Notes under the pieces: generated by a model
What the model was told of the DNA's origin: nothing
The model's input: only the letters and a program-made list of their open reading frames with translations
The model's database searches: none
NCBI RefSeq assembly: GCF_002847285.1
Contig: NZ_CP025407.1
Coordinates: 7,195,001 to 7,259,000, forward strand
DNA length: 64,000 bases
From: Streptomyces sp. CMB-StM0423
GTDB lineage: Bacteria; Actinomycetota; Actinomycetes; Streptomycetales; Streptomycetaceae
Direction of reading: 5' to 3'
In this document: positions 1-7,539 of the stretch, in pieces
How the letters are laid out: each line of letters opens with the position of its first letter
Position numbering within the stretch: position 1 is the stretch's first letter
Translations under genes and position numbers: made by a program

Positions 1-403
1 CGTCGTACTTCGCGGCGATCTTGGCCAGCGTCTCGCCGGCGCCGACGGTGTGCTCGACGTAACGCTGCTGCTTCTGTTCGGTCTTGGCGGCGGTCTGGTC
101 GGCCTCGGCGGGCTTGCTCTCGGCCTTCTTGTCCCCCAGGTCGAGCTCCTGGCCCGGCAGGATCAGGTGGGGGTTGTCACCGACGGCTTCCTTGTTGGCC
201 TCGTACAGCCGCTGCCAGTCGGGCCCGAATCCGTTGTCCTCGGCGATCTCCGAGAGGGTGTCGCCCTTCTCGACCGTATAGGCGTGCGCGGCGGTCGCCG
301 CGATTCCGCCGGCGACGGGCAGGGCTATGCCCACCCCCGCGGCGGCGGCATAGCGGCGGGTGGAGCGCGACTTGGGCGCGCGCCGGGTGCCGGTTCCGGC
401 CAT
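1..403 (-). CDS. LysM-domain cell-wall protein (3' end beyond window)
   Basis: The gene starts at the ATG at 403-401 (MAGTGTRR) and runs leftward off the window. After a basic N-terminus and a hydrophobic Ala/Gly segment ending near AHA (export signal, roughly residues 16-40) comes a LysM repeat beginning YTVEKGDTLSEIAE. A Lys/Glu/Ala-rich linker follows, then the start of a second LysM (YVEHTVGAGETLAKIA) at the edge. LysM modules bind peptidoglycan. In streptomycetes such proteins often carry a resuscitation-promoting-factor or peptidase domain, but any catalytic domain here lies outside the window. Its leader holds a c-di-AMP riboswitch, which fits a role in cell-wall remodelling. Confidence 0.85.
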   Translation of the reverse strand, partial: MAGTGTRRAPKSRSTRRYAAAAGVGIALPVAGGIAATAAHAYTVEKGDTLSEIAEDNGFGPDWQRLYEANKEAVGDNPHLILPGQELDLGDKKAESKPAEADQTAAKTEQKQQRYVEHTVGAGETLAKIAAKYD

Positions 404-414
404 GGTTGGCTCGC

Positions 415-590
415 TCTTTCTCCGACGCCTGCGAGGTGAGCTGTCGGGTTCGGGCTGGAGTTGCCCGGCCGCGTCGTGCTGTGCGGCTTCACCCCGAGTC
501 GGGGAGTGCGGTGCGGTCCTGCCACCGTGCTCCTGCCGACGGAGAAGTGGTTCCCCCGCTCCTGCCCGAACGGCTGTGGGGACGACGGTT
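415..590 (-). promoter_or_regulatory. c-di-AMP riboswitch (ydaO-yuaA class)
   Basis: Read on the minus strand, the leader of the LysM gene contains the hallmark blocks of the ydaO-yuaA aptamer in order. These are GGGGGAACCAC (revcomp of 547-557), GGGGTGAAGCCGC, and the closing ACAGCTCACCTCGCAGGC (revcomp of 427-444). The last block lies about 25 nt before the start codon. This class binds cyclic di-AMP and in actinobacteria controls Rpf, LysM and other cell-wall hydrolase genes, usually switching expression off. Exact outer boundaries are estimated. Confidence 0.9.
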
Positions 591-654
591 CCGGGCTCCG
601 ACGGGCAGGACTCGGCGTACCGGAGCGCGGTGCTCGCGTGTGCGAACGACTCGG

Positions 655-683
655 ACACTAGGAGATCGAACGGCAGATCACAA
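655..683 (-). promoter_or_regulatory. Promoter of the riboswitch-LysM transcript
   Basis: On the minus strand TTGTGA (revcomp of 678-683) and TAGTGT (revcomp of 655-660) are separated by 17 nt, matching the HrdB-type -35/-10 layout. The predicted start near 648 gives a leader of about 245 nt, enough for the whole riboswitch. The -35 box sits 5 nt beyond the stop codon of the upstream gene. Confidence 0.6.
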
Positions 684-688
684 GCGGA

Positions 689-1333
689 TCACGGGTATCG
701 ACGCGTGGTCTGACGCTCCGTGGTGACGCGTGCACGCGTGGGGCGGTTGGGGCGTGTGTGACGTTCGGCACTCACGCTGAGGCGCAGCGTCTCCAACAGA
801 GGCTGCCCGGCGGGTACGACGAGACCGTGCACCCCGCGCTCCGCGGCGCCGGCGAGCGCGGTCCGCCAGGCGTCGGGACCTGCGGGCGCCGCCGCCGGAG
901 TCCAGCGCCCGGCGCCCGGCTCCTCGTAGCCGGGGCCGGCGGGCGCGAGCCGGCGGAAGGCGGGCACCGTCGGTGCCACGGCGCCGAGTTCGGCGCACCG
1001 CCGGGAGTCGGCGGCGAGCGCGAGCCGGCCGCCGCTCAGCAGCACCACGGTGGCCAGCGCCCGGGCCAGCAGCGCGGCCTGCGGGACGCTGTCGGGCAGC
1101 GCGACCACCAGCCTCGCCCGGCCGGTGGCGGCGGCCAGGGCGGCGGCGAGCGCCAGCACGTCGTGCGCCGGGTCGGGACCGCCGTCCAGCCACAGCGCGT
1201 CGGCGCCCGCGGAGTCGTACGCCGCGCACTCCGCCAGCCAGTCCGCGGGCTCCTCCGGCAGCCGGGGGAGCAGCACCCCGACACGGACCGCCGGCGGGAC
1301 CGCGCCTGCGGAGGGGGGTGGAGATGCGCTCAT
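689..1333 (-). CDS. Luciferase-like monooxygenase-fold protein (short)
   Basis: The predicted protein has 214 residues. The ATG at 1333 (MSASPPPS) is chosen because GGGGAGG lies 7 nt upstream; an earlier in-frame start at 1414 has no such site. The sequence VRVGVLLPRLPEEPADWLAECAAYDSAG, which I read in parts, resembles the first strand and helix of bacterial luciferase-family (LLM) flavin oxidoreductases. A later VARGVHGLVV-type strand near the end is also compatible. Full LLM enzymes have about 300 or more residues, so this is short and may lack the complete TIM barrel. Catalytic activity is not established. It stands alone between the DUF397 operon and the LysM gene. Confidence 0.55.
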   Translation of the reverse strand: MSASPPPSAGAVPPAVRVGVLLPRLPEEPADWLAECAAYDSAGADALWLDGGPDPAHDVLALAAALAAATGRARLVVALPDSVPQAALLARALATVVLLSGGRLALAADSRRCAELGAVAPTVPAFRRLAPAGPGYEEPGAGRWTPAAAPAGPDAWRTALAGAAERGVHGLVVPAGQPLLETLRLSVSAERHTRPNRPTRARVTTERQTTRRYP

Positions 1334-1490
1334 CGCGGGGCCTCCCCGGGGCTGACGAGGCCATCGGGGGCATACCGTACGCCGATACGTCGCGGAAGGC
1401 AGCGGTGCGGACACCCGCGGTTCATGATTTCTGGAATTTCATCTGCCGTGCCCCCGGGCGGCGTTGCGCGCCCGTACCCCGGCAAACGCC

Positions 1491-1525
1491 GAGGGAGGGG
1501 ACCCCCCCGGGGTGTCCCCTCCCTC
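1491..1525 (-). terminator. Strong hairpin ending the XRE-DUF397 transcript
   Basis: Perfect 12-bp stem GAGGGAGGGGAC / GTCCCCTCCCTC (1491-1502 and 1514-1525) with an 11-nt loop, about 140 nt past the DUF397 stop codon. There is no clear U-tract, as is usual for streptomycete terminators. The rest of the 331-nt gap (1334-1664) holds only the upstream region of the 689-1333 gene. Confidence 0.6.
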
Positions 1526-1664
1526 TCTGTGCTCCCGGCCGGTGGCCCACGTCAGTGCGGTTGGGCCACACCCCCGTTCGCCGGGATGGGCTCGCCGTCC
1601 GGCTCGGACGGCGAGTGGACCGGGCGGCGCGGCAGCCGGTGCGGGGGTGCCGCGCCGGGCGCGG

Positions 1665-1913
1665 TCACACCGGGCTCCGTGACAGCAGGAAGTCGGCTTC
1701 GCCGGCCTTGGCACCCTCGATGAACGCGTCCATCTCGCCGGGGGTGTAGATGAGGGCGGGACCGTCGGGGTGCGCCGAGTGCCGTACCGCTATCCGGCCG
1801 TCCCGCAGCTTCATGGCCTCGACGCAGTTGCCGCCGTTGCCGCCGCTCCACGGCTTGTGCCAGCCCTCGGTGCCGAGGTCCGCCGCCGGCATGCCGTTGT
1901 AAATGCGTTCCAT
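1665..1913 (-). CDS. DUF397 small protein
   Basis: Small 82-residue protein starting MERIYNGMPAADLG. It has the DUF397 signature W-x-K-P-W-S-G-G-N-G-G-N-C-V-E followed by V-R-x-S-x-x-P-x-G-P-x-L-x-Y-T-P-G-E-x-x-A-F. DUF397 proteins are small partners encoded beside WhiJ/AbaA-type XRE regulators in streptomycetes and affect development and antibiotic timing. Recent work places the pair in a toxin-antitoxin-like (Scr1-type) frame. The ATG follows the TGA of the XRE gene with no gap, so the two are surely cotranscribed and probably translationally coupled. Confidence 0.9.
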   Translation of the reverse strand: MERIYNGMPAADLGTEGWHKPWSGGNGGNCVEAMKLRDGRIAVRHSAHPDGPALIYTPGEMDAFIEGAKAGEADFLLSRSPV

Positions 1914-2774
1914 TCACAGCTCCTTGCGGAAGTCCCGGAGGATTTCCTTCGTGCGTTTTGCCGTCGCCGCCTGGGCCGCCATGTGGTCCAGGGCGGCGAG
2001 GTGTGTGGCCACCTCGTGCCGGCCGTCGAGGTAGACGGCGCCGGTGAGGTACTCGGTGTAGATCATGTCCGGCAGCTCGGGCATGGCGAACCGGAAGAGA
2101 ACGAAGGGGCTGTACGTGCCCGGATGGTGGCCGGTGCGGAACTCCGCCATCTGGAGCGTGACGTTGGGCAGCGACGCGATGTCGAGGAGCCGGTCGATCT
2201 GCGTGCGCATCACCGCGCCGTCGCCCACCGGGCGGCGCAGGACCGTTTCGTCCATGATGGCCCAGAACCGGGGCGCTTCCTCGCGGGTGAGCAGGTCCTG
2301 GCGCTCCATGCGGAGCGCGACGTGCCGCTCGATCTCCGCGGGCGCGACCCGGCCGAGGGAGCCGACCTTCAGCACGTGCCGCGCGTAGTCCTCGGTCTGC
2401 ATCAGACCGGGCACGAAGTGCGGCTCGTACGACCTGATGAGCGACGCGGCGCCCTCCAGGCTCACGTACATGCTGAACCAGTCGGGCAGGATGTCGTGGA
2501 AGCGCTGCCACCAGCCGGGCTCGTTGGCCTCCTCGGTCAGCGCGACGAAGGCGTCGATCTCCTCCTGGTCGATGCCGTACGCCTGCAACAGCAGTTGCAC
2601 GTACGGAACCTTCAGCGCGACCTCGGCCGTCTCCATCCGGCGCACGGTGGCGGGGGCGACGCGCAGGGTCTTCGCAGCTTCCTCACGCTTGAGCCCGGCC
2701 TGCTCGCGCAGCTCCTGGAGCCGCTTGCCGAGCACGACCTGCCCCACGGTCGGCGCAGACCGCGGTTCGCTCAC
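1914..2774 (-). CDS. XRE-family regulator with DUF5753 (WhiJ/AbaA-like)
   Basis: The protein has 286 residues. The start is GTG at 2774 (VSEPRSAPTVGQ), with GGGAGG 7 nt upstream. Longer in-frame starts would reach into the divergent promoter. Residues about 10-65 form a Cro/C1 helix-turn-helix (LGKRLQELREQAGLKREEAA, then VAPATVRRMETAE). The rest is the DUF5753 domain typical of Scr1/WhiJ-like antitoxin-type regulators (RSYEPHFVPGLMQTEDYAR is a hallmark). It is paired with DUF397 downstream and divergent from an ATP-binding anti-sigma-like gene, the classic three-gene whiJ/abaA arrangement. It is probably a developmental repressor; the ligand is unknown. Confidence 0.88.
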   Translation of the reverse strand: MSEPRSAPTVGQVVLGKRLQELREQAGLKREEAAKTLRVAPATVRRMETAEVALKVPYVQLLLQAYGIDQEEIDAFVALTEEANEPGWWQRFHDILPDWFSMYVSLEGAASLIRSYEPHFVPGLMQTEDYARHVLKVGSLGRVAPAEIERHVALRMERQDLLTREEAPRFWAIMDETVLRRPVGDGAVMRTQIDRLLDIASLPNVTLQMAEFRTGHHPGTYSPFVLFRFAMPELPDMIYTEYLTGAVYLDGRHEVATHLAALDHMAAQAATAKRTKEILRDFRKEL

Positions 2775-2810
2775 GCCATACCTCCCTGTCGGAACTGCCT
2801 CAAGCAGTGT

Positions 2811-2829
2811 GCCACGCCCCGGGCGTGGC
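2811..2829. promoter_or_regulatory. Inverted repeat between divergent XRE and ATPase genes
   Basis: GCCACGCCC-C-GGGCGTGGC is a perfect 9-bp inverted repeat with a one-base centre. It lies 37 bp upstream of the XRE start codon and about 43 bp upstream of the -35 box of the divergent gene. It is a plausible operator for the XRE protein; this is inferred from position only. Confidence 0.4.
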
Positions 2830-2871
2830 GAACACAGTGCAACGGCAACTCTGAAAAATTCACAGTGGGGG

Positions 2872-2907
2872 TTGCCAAGTGGCCGCGGCGGGGCCATAGT
2901 TTGGGAT
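2872..2907 (+). promoter_or_regulatory. Promoter giving a leaderless mRNA
   Basis: TTGCCA (2872-2877), a 17-nt spacer and CATAGT (2895-2900) are followed after 7 nt by the GTG start codon at 2908. Transcription would begin at or next to the start codon, and no Shine-Dalgarno sequence is present. Leaderless genes of this kind are common in Streptomyces. Confidence 0.6.
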
Positions 2908-3462
2908 GTGAGCCAGTCCACACAGCCGCATCAGACGGGGGTCGTGACACAGGATCCCGGCTTGCCGGGATTCCGTTCGGGGGTCGATGCGGTGCGGTGC
3001 GGTTTCGAGGTGCCAGGTCAGGCGGACGCCGTTACGGTCGCCCGCCGGCTGGCCCGCGAGCAGATGCGCCGCTGGGGGGTGGAGGGCGAGGTGGGCGACA
3101 GCGCCACCCTCGTCCTCTCGGAACTGGTGACCAACGCACTGCTGCATACGGGGAGTCGGCGCATAGGGTGCGAACTGCGCTGCAGCGCCGACCGCCTGCG
3201 GCTGGCCGTCACCGACCAGGGTGTCGAGCCGGGAAGCCTGCGGGTGCAGCGGTCGTCCGCGGACGAGCAGGGTCGGGGGCTCCTGCTCGTCACCGCGGTC
3301 AGCAGTAGCTGGGGGGCATACGACGCGCGGCCCGGCCCGGGCCTGGTGGTCTGGGCGGAGCTGCAGCGCGAGGTGTCGGCGGCCGGGGGGGCCGCCGCGC
3401 CGCGCGCTTCCGGTACCCGTACCGGGGCCGGCCCGGCGGCCGGCGAGCGGGCGGCCGGATGA
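2908..3462 (+). CDS. RsbW/SpoIIAB-like ATP-binding protein
   Basis: The protein has 184 residues with a leaderless GTG start at 2908. It has the GHKL/HATPase_c fold used by anti-sigma kinases: LVLSELVTNALLHTG (N-box, near residue 75-85), LAVTDQGVEPG (G1 box) and EQGRGLLLVTAVSSSWG (G2 box). Proteins of this size next to XRE/DUF397 pairs are the AbaA-OrfE or WhiJ-cluster ATPases. They may bind an anti-anti-sigma factor or act on the neighbouring regulators. The C-terminal 25 residues are Ala/Gly-rich and probably disordered. Its stop overlaps the next start (ATGATG). Confidence 0.85.
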   Translation: MSQSTQPHQTGVVTQDPGLPGFRSGVDAVRCGFEVPGQADAVTVARRLAREQMRRWGVEGEVGDSATLVLSELVTNALLHTGSRRIGCELRCSADRLRLAVTDQGVEPGSLRVQRSSADEQGRGLLLVTAVSSSWGAYDARPGPGLVVWAELQREVSAAGGAAAPRASGTRTGAGPAAGERAAG

Positions 3463-3884
3463 TGCGCACCGAGCCCGGCGGCCGGCTCCGGCTGGCCGTA
3501 CCGGGCGCTGGCGCCGCGGCCCTCGGCTGCGACGCGGTGGGCGTACCGCAGCGGATCGGCTACGACGTGATGGCCCGGCTTCCCCGCGTGGGCTGCGTCT
3601 TCGCCGACGGCAGCCGGTGGTGGTGGATCGTGCCGGCCGGCTCCGGTGCCGGTCTGCAGTGGCCGCGGAGCGTGCACTACGCTCCCGGCGCCGATATCTC
3701 GGGGGCGGCCGCCGGCACCGGCGGGCCGGCGGCCGTACCCCGGCTGGTGCACCGGCCGGCCGACGGGGTCCCGTACACGCCGCCGATCCCGCTGTTCCTA
3801 CGGATCTGCCGGCGTACCGGCGTCGAGCCCGCCTGGTCCTGCGACGTCGCCCGGGCGGCCGCGGACCGCAGCGACGCCGCCTGA
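3459..3884 (+). CDS. Conserved streptomycete hypothetical protein
   Basis: A 141-residue protein overlapping the ATPase gene by 4 bp (ATGA), so translationally coupled. Visible features are a Gly/Ala-rich N-terminus, a Trp-rich stretch (DGSRWWWIVPAGS, about residues 50-62), and a C-terminal segment with PYTPPIPLFLRICRRTG. No catalytic motif or membrane helix is evident. I do not recognise a family; coupling suggests it acts with the ATPase. Confidence 0.7.
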   Translation: MMRTEPGGRLRLAVPGAGAAALGCDAVGVPQRIGYDVMARLPRVGCVFADGSRWWWIVPAGSGAGLQWPRSVHYAPGADISGAAAGTGGPAAVPRLVHRPADGVPYTPPIPLFLRICRRTGVEPAWSCDVARAAADRSDAA

Positions 3885-3941
3885 AGCACCCGTGGCGGAC
3901 CGGCCGGCAGGCACCTCCTTGTTTCGGTTGCGGGGGAGGAG

Positions 3942-4014
3942 CCCGCGGCCGGCCCGCCGCGGGAATGACGAACCGCGGGCCGCGCCGCCGGGGGCGGCGG
4001 CGCGGGTCCCGCGG
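3942..4014. terminator. Two hairpins between convergent genes
   Basis: The first hairpin has stem CCCGCGG/CCGCGGG (3942-3963). The second is longer: outer CCGCGGG/CCCGCGG arms and inner CGCGCCGCC/GGCGGCGCG (3973-4014). They lie between a rightward gene ending at 3884 and a leftward gene ending at 4064 and could terminate both. Confidence 0.6.
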
Positions 4015-4063
4015 ATCGTTGTCCTTCGTGCGTGCGGTGCCTACCGCGGAGTGCCGGGGTTCA

Positions 4064-5026
4064 TCAGTCCCGGCTGCACAGCGCCACCATCGCGTCGTAG
4101 CTGGTCTCGGCCGCCCAGATGGAGCCCTGCGGCTCCTGCGGACCGCGGTCCTGCTCCCAGAAGTACAGCGGCAGCCCCGGCGCCCGCAGCCCGCTGAAGA
4201 AGCGGCGGAAGTCCAGCTCGCCCTGGCCGAAGACGACGTCGCGGTACTGGTTCGTCTGCGCCGGGTCCCGCACGCCGTCCTTGACGTGGAAGGCGATGTA
4301 GCGCTGCGGGGCGGCGTTGACGTAGTCCAGCGGGTCGAACTCGCCGAGCTGGTCGCGGAACCGGACCGAGGCGCCGAACGCCCAGAGGATGTCCAGCTCC
4401 AGGAAGACGTACCGCGGGTCGGTGCCGCTCAGGAAGAGGTCGTGGCGCCGCTTGCCCGGCCGGTCGGTGACCGGGCCGAACTCGTTGGTGTGGTTGTGCT
4501 GGTAGACCTTGAGGCCGTAGCCGCGGGCCACCTCGCCGGACTCGTTGAAGCGGTCGGCGCCGGCCTGGATCTCCGCCGCCGTACGGCCGGGGAAGTCACT
4601 GGCGGTGCCGACGTAGTCCATGCCCAGCGCGGCGGCGTTCTCGAACTCCCGCTCGCGGGTGCTCGCGTTGAGCAGCGCGTCGAGCCCGAGGTGGGCGCCA
4701 CCGGCGCGCAGCCCGTTGTCGTCGAGCAGCTTGCGGAGCTTGGGGACGGTCATGTCCGGCTCGGCCGGCGAGGTGTAGCCGGCGAACTCGATGTGCTTGT
4801 AGCCGATCGCGGCCAGCTCGGTCAGCACGGGCGTGAAGCCGCGCTGCTGGATCTGGTCGCGGACGCTGTAGAGCTGCAGGCCGATACGGCCCTGGGGGAT
4901 CAGGCCGCCGCGGCCGTTGCTGCGGGCGGCGGCGGGGGCCGCGAAGGCCCCGGCGCCCGCGGCCACGGCGGCGGTGCCGGCGGCGGCCCTGAGGAATCCA
5001 CGGCGGTGCAGGCTGGGTTTGCTCAT
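4064..5026 (-). CDS. Tat-exported sugar phosphate isomerase/epimerase-like protein
   Basis: The protein has 320 residues and starts at ATG 5026 (MSKPSLHRRGFLRAAAG) with AGGAGAG just upstream. The twin-arginine motif HRRGFLRAAAG plus an Ala-rich segment ending PAAARS form a Tat signal. The mature part is a xylose-isomerase-like TIM barrel (IGLQLYSVRDQIQ, IGYKHIEFAGY, GLKVYQHNHTNEF, FLELDILWAF, YIAFHVKDG, WEQDRGP). Conserved His, Glu and Asp residues could bind metal. Such proteins often sit beside secreted dehydrogenases, as here, and process sugars in the cell envelope. The substrate is unknown. Confidence 0.85.
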   Translation of the reverse strand: MSKPSLHRRGFLRAAAGTAAVAAGAGAFAAPAAARSNGRGGLIPQGRIGLQLYSVRDQIQQRGFTPVLTELAAIGYKHIEFAGYTSPAEPDMTVPKLRKLLDDNGLRAGGAHLGLDALLNASTREREFENAAALGMDYVGTASDFPGRTAAEIQAGADRFNESGEVARGYGLKVYQHNHTNEFGPVTDRPGKRRHDLFLSGTDPRYVFLELDILWAFGASVRFRDQLGEFDPLDYVNAAPQRYIAFHVKDGVRDPAQTNQYRDVVFGQGELDFRRFFSGLRAPGLPLYFWEQDRGPQEPQGSIWAAETSYDAMVALCSRD

Positions 5027-5071
5027 GTCGGATCTCTCCTGCGAAGTTCGGGTGTGGACGGGGTGGGAACC

Positions 5072-5103
5072 GCGGGGTGGCGTACGCGCGCACGCCACCC
5101 CGC
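5072..5103 (-). terminator. Intercistronic 12-bp hairpin
   Basis: Perfect inverted repeat GCGGGGTGGCGT / ACGCCACCCCGC (5072-5083, 5092-5103) with an 8-nt loop, in the 91-nt gap between the PQQ-dehydrogenase gene and the downstream isomerase gene. It may terminate or attenuate read-through, so the two genes could be expressed at different levels. Confidence 0.5.
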
Positions 5104-5117
5104 GCCGTACCGGAAGG

Positions 5118-7217
5118 TCAGCCGACGATCTTCATGACCGCCCGGTCGCTGCCGGTGAGGCCGCCCGGGTCGGTGTACTCGGCGACGAACACGCCGGTGA
5201 CGTTGCCCTCGGACGGGTCGTGACCCGCGACGGGCTCGGTCTGGATCGTGCCGCTGCAGCCCGCGGTGGTGCTCTGCGGGTGGCCGTGCGCGTCATGGCC
5301 CACGATGTAGTGCACGTTGACCTTGCTGCAGTCGACCGCGGCCTCGTCGGAGACCGTGACCTCGAACTGCACCGCGTCGCCGAAGTGGAACTCCTGCTGG
5401 TCGGCGGGCTTGACGAGGGTCACGACCGGGGCCTGGTTGCCCACGGTGATGTCGACGTCCTTGTACGCGGCCCGGCCCTTGCTGTCGGTGATCTGGAGGG
5501 CCGCCTTGTAGGTGCCGTCCTCGGCGTACGTGTGCGAGGGGCTGACGTCGGTGGAGTCGGTCCTGCCGTCACCGTCGAAGTCCCAGGCGTAGCGCACCCG
5601 GTCGCCGTCGGGGTCGGTGGTGCCTTCCGCGGAGAACCCGACGGTCAGCGGCGCGAGGCCCTTGACCGGCGAGGCGGTCAGCGCGGGCTTCGGCGCGTGG
5701 TTGCCGGTGCGGCCGATGTAGTCGATGCGGGAGAGCTGGGCGTCCGGGTTCTCGGAGAAGTAGCCGTCGCCGTACTCCAGGACGTAGAGGGCGCCGTCCG
5801 GGCCGAACTCCATGTCCATGGGGTTGTCGACGGGCGGCTTCCCGACCCCCTGGGCGACCGGGTTGATCGCCTCGACGGCGCCGGAGCCGTCGAGCCTGAA
5901 CTCCTTGATGTAGTCGCGGGTCCACTCCCCGAACAGCGGGGTTCCGTCGTAGTAGCGCGGCCAGGCCACGCCGGGGTTCACCACCTCGGTGACCCGCTTG
6001 TACTCGTACGCCGGGCCGGCCATCGGGGCGATGCCGCCGGTGCCCAGGCCCGGGAACTCGGCGGACACGCCGTACGAGTACCAGACCTCGGGCTGCTCCA
6101 CCGGGGGCAGCTCGGTGCGGCCGGTGTTGTGCGGCGAGGCGTTCACCGGCGCGGCGCAGTCGAAGGGCGCGCCGGAGGCGCCGGTGGCGAAGTCGTAGTC
6201 GTTGTACGGCAGCTTCGCGGTGGCGCAGTAGGGCCAGCCGTAGTTGGCGGGCTCGTCGAGCACCAGCCACTTGCCCTGTCCGGCGGGGCCGCGGGTGGAG
6301 CTGTTCTCGCGGGCGTCGGGGGAGTAGTCGGCCACGTAGACGTCGTCGGTCTGCGGGTCGATCTCCATCCGGTACGGGTTGCGCAGGCCCATGGCGTAGA
6401 TCTCGGGACGGGTCTTCTCGGTGCCCGGCCTGAAGAGGTTGCCCTGGGGTATCGCGTACGAGCCGTTGCCGCGGACCTTGATGCGCAGCACCTTGCCGCG
6501 CAGGTCGTTGGTGTTCCCGGAGGTCCGCTGGGCGTCGAACGCCGGGTTGCGGTTGCCCCGTTCGTCGATCGGTGTGAAGCCGTCGGACTGGAACGGGTTG
6601 GTGTCGTCACCGGTGGTCAGATACAGGTTGTTCTCGGAGTCGAAGGCGATGTCGCCGCCGACGTGACAGCAGATGCCGCGGTCCACCGGGACCTGGAGGA
6701 TCTTCTGCTCGGTGCCGAGGTCGAGGGTGTCGCCCTTGAGCTTGTACCGGGACAACTGCAGGTGGCCCTGGTAGCGGTCCCAGTCCTCCTGGGTGCCCTC
6801 GAACGGCGCGTCGCCCTCGTTGGCCGGGGTCACCGGGTCGTCGACCGGGGTGTCCAGCGGCGGCGAGTAGTAGAGGTAGACCCACTTGTTATGACTGAAG
6901 TCGGGGTCGATCGCGACGTTCTGCAGCCCCTCCTCGTCGTGCTGGTACACGTCCAACTCGGCGGCGAGCTTGTTCGTGCCGCCGTCCGGGTCGTTGATCC
7001 AGACCTTGCCGGCGCGGGTGACGTGCAGGACCCGCTTGTCCGGCAGGACGGCGAGGTCGAGCGGCTCGCCGGGGCGGTCGTTGAGCGTGATCTTCTCGAA
7101 GGCGGTATCCGGTGGCGGCGGCTCGGCGGCCTGCGGCGCCACCGCGGTCGCGCCGGGCGCGACCAGTAGCGCGGCGCTGACCGCGCCGGCGGCCAAAAGG
7201 GCCAGTCTGCGTAGCAT
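5118..7217 (-). CDS. Secreted PQQ-dependent sugar dehydrogenase with PKD domain
   Basis: The protein has 699 residues; ATG at 7217 (MLRRLALLAAG) has GGGAGGGG 4 nt upstream. The N-terminus is a Sec signal ending near ATAVA. Residues about 35-450 form a GSDH/soluble glucose-dehydrogenase beta-propeller: PLDLAVLPDKRVLHVTRAGKV, EEGLQNVAIDPDF, GGDIAFDSENNLYLTTGD, LRGKVLRIKV, AMGLRNPYRMEID, ALYVLEYGDGYF. A PKD domain follows (AEGTTDPDGDRVRYAWDFDGDG), then a bacterial Ig-like tail. It should oxidise a sugar outside the cell using PQQ and Ca. It shares an operon-like arrangement with the downstream isomerase-like gene. Confidence 0.88.
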   Translation of the reverse strand: MLRRLALLAAGAVSAALLVAPGATAVAPQAAEPPPPDTAFEKITLNDRPGEPLDLAVLPDKRVLHVTRAGKVWINDPDGGTNKLAAELDVYQHDEEGLQNVAIDPDFSHNKWVYLYYSPPLDTPVDDPVTPANEGDAPFEGTQEDWDRYQGHLQLSRYKLKGDTLDLGTEQKILQVPVDRGICCHVGGDIAFDSENNLYLTTGDDTNPFQSDGFTPIDERGNRNPAFDAQRTSGNTNDLRGKVLRIKVRGNGSYAIPQGNLFRPGTEKTRPEIYAMGLRNPYRMEIDPQTDDVYVADYSPDARENSSTRGPAGQGKWLVLDEPANYGWPYCATAKLPYNDYDFATGASGAPFDCAAPVNASPHNTGRTELPPVEQPEVWYSYGVSAEFPGLGTGGIAPMAGPAYEYKRVTEVVNPGVAWPRYYDGTPLFGEWTRDYIKEFRLDGSGAVEAINPVAQGVGKPPVDNPMDMEFGPDGALYVLEYGDGYFSENPDAQLSRIDYIGRTGNHAPKPALTASPVKGLAPLTVGFSAEGTTDPDGDRVRYAWDFDGDGRTDSTDVSPSHTYAEDGTYKAALQITDSKGRAAYKDVDITVGNQAPVVTLVKPADQQEFHFGDAVQFEVTVSDEAAVDCSKVNVHYIVGHDAHGHPQSTTAGCSGTIQTEPVAGHDPSEGNVTGVFVAEYTDPGGLTGSDRAVMKIVG

Positions 7218-7470
7218 TTCCCCTCCCAGGGGCTGGACGACAAGGCGGCTGGACACGCTCCTGGGTGGTCGGCCCGTTCGCGCCGTCCTTGATCGGCCCG
7301 CGCGCTGCGGCTCGTGCGCGGCTTTACGTCCCCCCGCCGTCCACGTCCCGACATGTGACGGCGGCCGGTTGGAGATTAGACCTCTTCCGTCGCAACGCCA
7401 ATGCCTACGACCAGAATCGGCACGACTTTGTCTTTGGAAAGAGCAAACTGGGGTGTGATCAAGGACGGTT

Positions 7471-7509
7471 CGGCCCCGCCGGACGGGGCTGGATCGCCCG
7501 GCGGGGCCG
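7471..7509 (-). terminator. Terminator hairpin downstream of mscS
   Basis: Perfect 12-bp inverted repeat CGGCCCCGCCGG / CCGGCGGGGCCG (7471-7482, 7498-7509) with a 15-nt loop, 30 nt past the mscS stop. The remainder of the 322-nt gap (7218-7539) is less GC-rich and presumably contains the promoter of the PQQ-dehydrogenase gene, but I could not identify one convincingly. Confidence 0.55.
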
Positions 7510-7539
7510 CAGGGAGGGGCGTGGGCGGGCGCCGCGGGT

